Below are positions 20,601 to 21,250 of a DNA stretch of 21,250 nucleotides, in pieces. A program made the position numbers and the translations under genes. Under the pieces are notes generated by a model. It saw nothing but the letters and a program-made list of their open reading frames with translations. It ran no database searches and was not told the origin of the DNA. This stretch comes from a virus: positions 1 through 21,250 of IMG/VR virus record IMGVR_UViG_3300021961_000751; one strand, written 5' to 3'. How positions within the stretch are numbered: position 1 is the stretch's first letter; every line of letters starts with the position of its first letter.

Positions 20601-21250
20601 AAAGGCATTATGGCTCCGTCTGTGGCAAAGCAGATTGGTTCCGTAGCATCTGTAAACTACATGACCGAATATGGCGAGACGTTTACTCAAGTGCTTAACA
20701 CGCGGTATGCCGTCAACGGCACCGTAACTGCAAAAGATATTAGCGACGCACAGGTCGACTCGGCTGTTTCTGCTTTGATTGGTTTTACAAGTTCGGGCAC
20801 AATGTCCGGCGGCGCAAAAGTAATTGGCAGTGCGGATAACTCGTTTGTAGGTGCAACAGGCACGGACGCCGATGCTAAAGGCGTTTTAATTGTTCAGGAT
20901 TCAGACGGCAAGATTGGTTTAGTTCAAAACAATGGCGCAGAAGTTGGTAGCGAGATTGAGGTTAACGCGGACAATCAGATTACTGATCGTGGGGAGTTAG
21001 TTAATCAGTTTGCGTTTACAGACGAGCAAGACGGAACCATAGACAAAGACTTGGATACCGAAGGGGAAGTCAAGACAGATGCAGAAACAGATGCAGAAGC
21101 CGACGCCAAGGCAGATGCGGGTGTGGAAGTTGAGACCAAGGCAGAACCTGAAATAGACACTAAGGCAGAACCCGAGCCTGAGCCAGAACCCGAGCCAGAA
21201 CCCGAGCCTGAGCCAGAACCCGAGCCAGAACCAGAACCTGAGCCAGAACC
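17640..21250 (+). CDS. Giant internal/ejection-type virion protein (partial, runs off window)
   Basis: ATG 17640; open to the end, at least 1203 residues. AAGG 7 nt upstream includes the previous stop. Order of parts: helical repeat A (residues 5-57, ADILGWLNANPGADDTLIA...); a DUF4214-like segment at about 92-140 (VEDLYTTILGRPSDAGGKEFW); repeat B (163-215, ADILGWFEANPGADDATIA...); a mixed region; and a hydrophobic Gly-rich stretch near 396-430. A Thr-rich linker lies near 570-590. Further hydrophobic stretches lie near 898-930 (FALGFGAGSALLKS) and 965-1010. From about residue 1177 there is a Glu-Pro tract. Size, hydrophobic patches and position after tail genes suggest an internal virion/DNA-ejection protein rather than an enzyme; no transglycosylase motif is visible in this part. 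Confidence 0.65.
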   Translation, partial: MAVSNADILGWLNANPGADDTLIAQTMQEAGVSPAQMAEATGLNYGDVSSRYEAALGIASLPAAAAPVTNTTQTTAAQSVDDFIASAPTSTMTVEDLYTTILGRPSDAGGKEFWQNAFGDTVDESEKASFLQAAQAELDNRSVEEQALLAPKIVDTSATGVTDADILGWFEANPGADDATIARVMQEAAVTPEQLARATNTNLADVQSRYDAALASTTQTPTVDLSKAVDLNNGTFLTNTGAIVDSEGSVVKDTGSAATATLTQQILGQNLTDKWQGEGFGTAQANAADMAGILASIGITDIKQFGEITKTIPGYSYETEQGTVYVPEQVVKTFGNKETGQEVPNTYSERQTGNAWGGTFAGSGNTGYRVQFAADGTPIFYTTKASSNTLANLMQDLGPIGQIGLAVATGGLSIPQQIAANLALNVLSGKDLGDAIKGAAISFAGSQIPGMDFMQDGASFIKDLGLSPEITKTLTNSFQNAAVSAGTALLSGQDVGEAMLRGAATGGINGAVNSLLGNIEGFGDLTDAQQRMVTNAVTGVVSGKPLDQIVINTAIAAANSAIAEAKGTKGEGTDTTVTTDTTTTTDTVTGATGNDTVASNLATKDIVSSVGDGATTTDTLNLGGADALAGTLTDASTLIDTEFGDLQGAQDRNTANNQALTRIANTPKFDDAFAQARDLLGPGKTFTWRGKEYSTATATERPDLSTKSIDALNAANLATTTDASKTVAAQTDTAAREVAATETLTNVANSTKAAEPITYSGPKILGVPIGTVDDSIRTVKRMGDVLMDTSRGLGQGFGNFATFFGDLGNIMTTTADDKAGTTSSLISKDNLLSTVGRDVSNYYKGLTTEETKQQTKNLISDVKNAPDYLKPFVAITSGIQNIGGLINMTAVELGEEGPAFALGFGAGSALLKSTAGAAKSAAAVANVADIAEGSTSGFHNAGKLLEGRTDLNDAQKFNIQMQSAATNAAAVALFSPIGNAAIAQSVIKGIMAPSVAKQIGSVASVNYMTEYGETFTQVLNTRYAVNGTVTAKDISDAQVDSAVSALIGFTSSGTMSGGAKVIGSADNSFVGATGTDADAKGVLIVQDSDGKIGLVQNNGAEVGSEIEVNADNQITDRGELVNQFAFTDEQDGTIDKDLDTEGEVKTDAETDAEADAKADAGVEVETKAEPEIDTKAEPEPEPEPEPEPEPEPEPEPEPEPEPE
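21168..21250 (+). repeat. Hexanucleotide tract encoding (Glu-Pro)n, cut by window end
   Basis: From GAA 21168 to the last base the sequence alternates GAA/GAG with CCC/CCA/CCT, encoding about 14 Glu-Pro units inside the giant protein. Synonymous codons vary (GAGCCT, GAGCCA, GAACCC), so it is a coding repeat rather than a pure microsatellite. EP tracts form stiff, extended, negatively charged spacers. Assembly across such a tract is error-prone, so the true repeat number is uncertain. Confidence 0.9.

Noticed and set aside
1-21250. tRNA genes, integrase/attachment site, insertion sequences, toxin-antitoxin or anti-defence genes
   Set aside because: Looked for on both strands; no cloverleaf, recombinase motif, terminal repeats or known defence-related pattern was recognised.

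Overview
The window reads as part of the late, virion-structure and lysis region of a tailed double-stranded DNA bacteriophage. Thirty-one genes, all on the + strand, cover almost every base. Neighbours are joined by ATGA, TTGA, TAATG or 8-nt stop/start overlaps, or by short gaps in which the stop codon is part of the Shine-Dalgarno. I see no tRNA, integrase, CRISPR, replication gene or bacterial housekeeping gene. There are adaptor-type and nozzle-type connector proteins, a very large internal-protein candidate, and no tail sheath, tube or classical tape measure. A podovirus-like virion is therefore the best inference, although only part of the genome is visible. The GH24 endolysin and 3TM-type holin fit a Gram-negative host. 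Recollection of similar small proteins points to phages of aquatic (beta)proteobacteria, but that is weak inference.

Layout. 1-77 is the 3' end of an upstream gene, followed by a UUCG-capped hairpin. 120-1853 holds a structural protein with an inserted beta domain, a GT-A type glycosyltransferase, a DUF6321-like small protein and a membrane/coiled-coil protein. 1840-5963 is a block of small, basic, Gly/Lys-rich proteins. Four of these share the motif [AG]DGIAxKG[KH]T and many GG-containing motifs. The first adaptor-like protein and a four-Cys zinc-ribbon protein lie within this block. 5973-8748 holds a second (SU10-type) adaptor, two paralogous beta-rich proteins around a small acidic protein, and a twelve-repeat protein.

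8779-13150 is the host-recognition block: an NTAVG-repeat tail fibre, a four-repeat YTGTG/HNLG fibre protein, a tail-fibre assembly chaperone and a small protein. 13153-14766 is the lysis block: a 30-residue membrane peptide, a membrane-anchored protein, a holin, a 39-residue Cys/acidic protein and a GH24 endolysin. 14770-17630 holds a large nozzle-like protein with two inserted FCCH-like modules and a C1q/TNF-like protein. From 17640 a giant protein runs off the window. It has a DUF4214-like segment between two copies of a helical repeat, several hydrophobic stretches and a Glu-Pro tract.

The main points for a second look are: (i) the family of tag-bearing small proteins; (ii) inserted beta-domain cassettes in four unrelated structural proteins; (iii) the adjacent genes at 3655 and 3972, which look like two halves of one protein; (iv) a hairpin that hides the Shine-Dalgarno of the twelve-repeat gene; and (v) small uncharacterised peptides in the lysis block. 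Function calls rest on family recognition by eye; no database search was possible.
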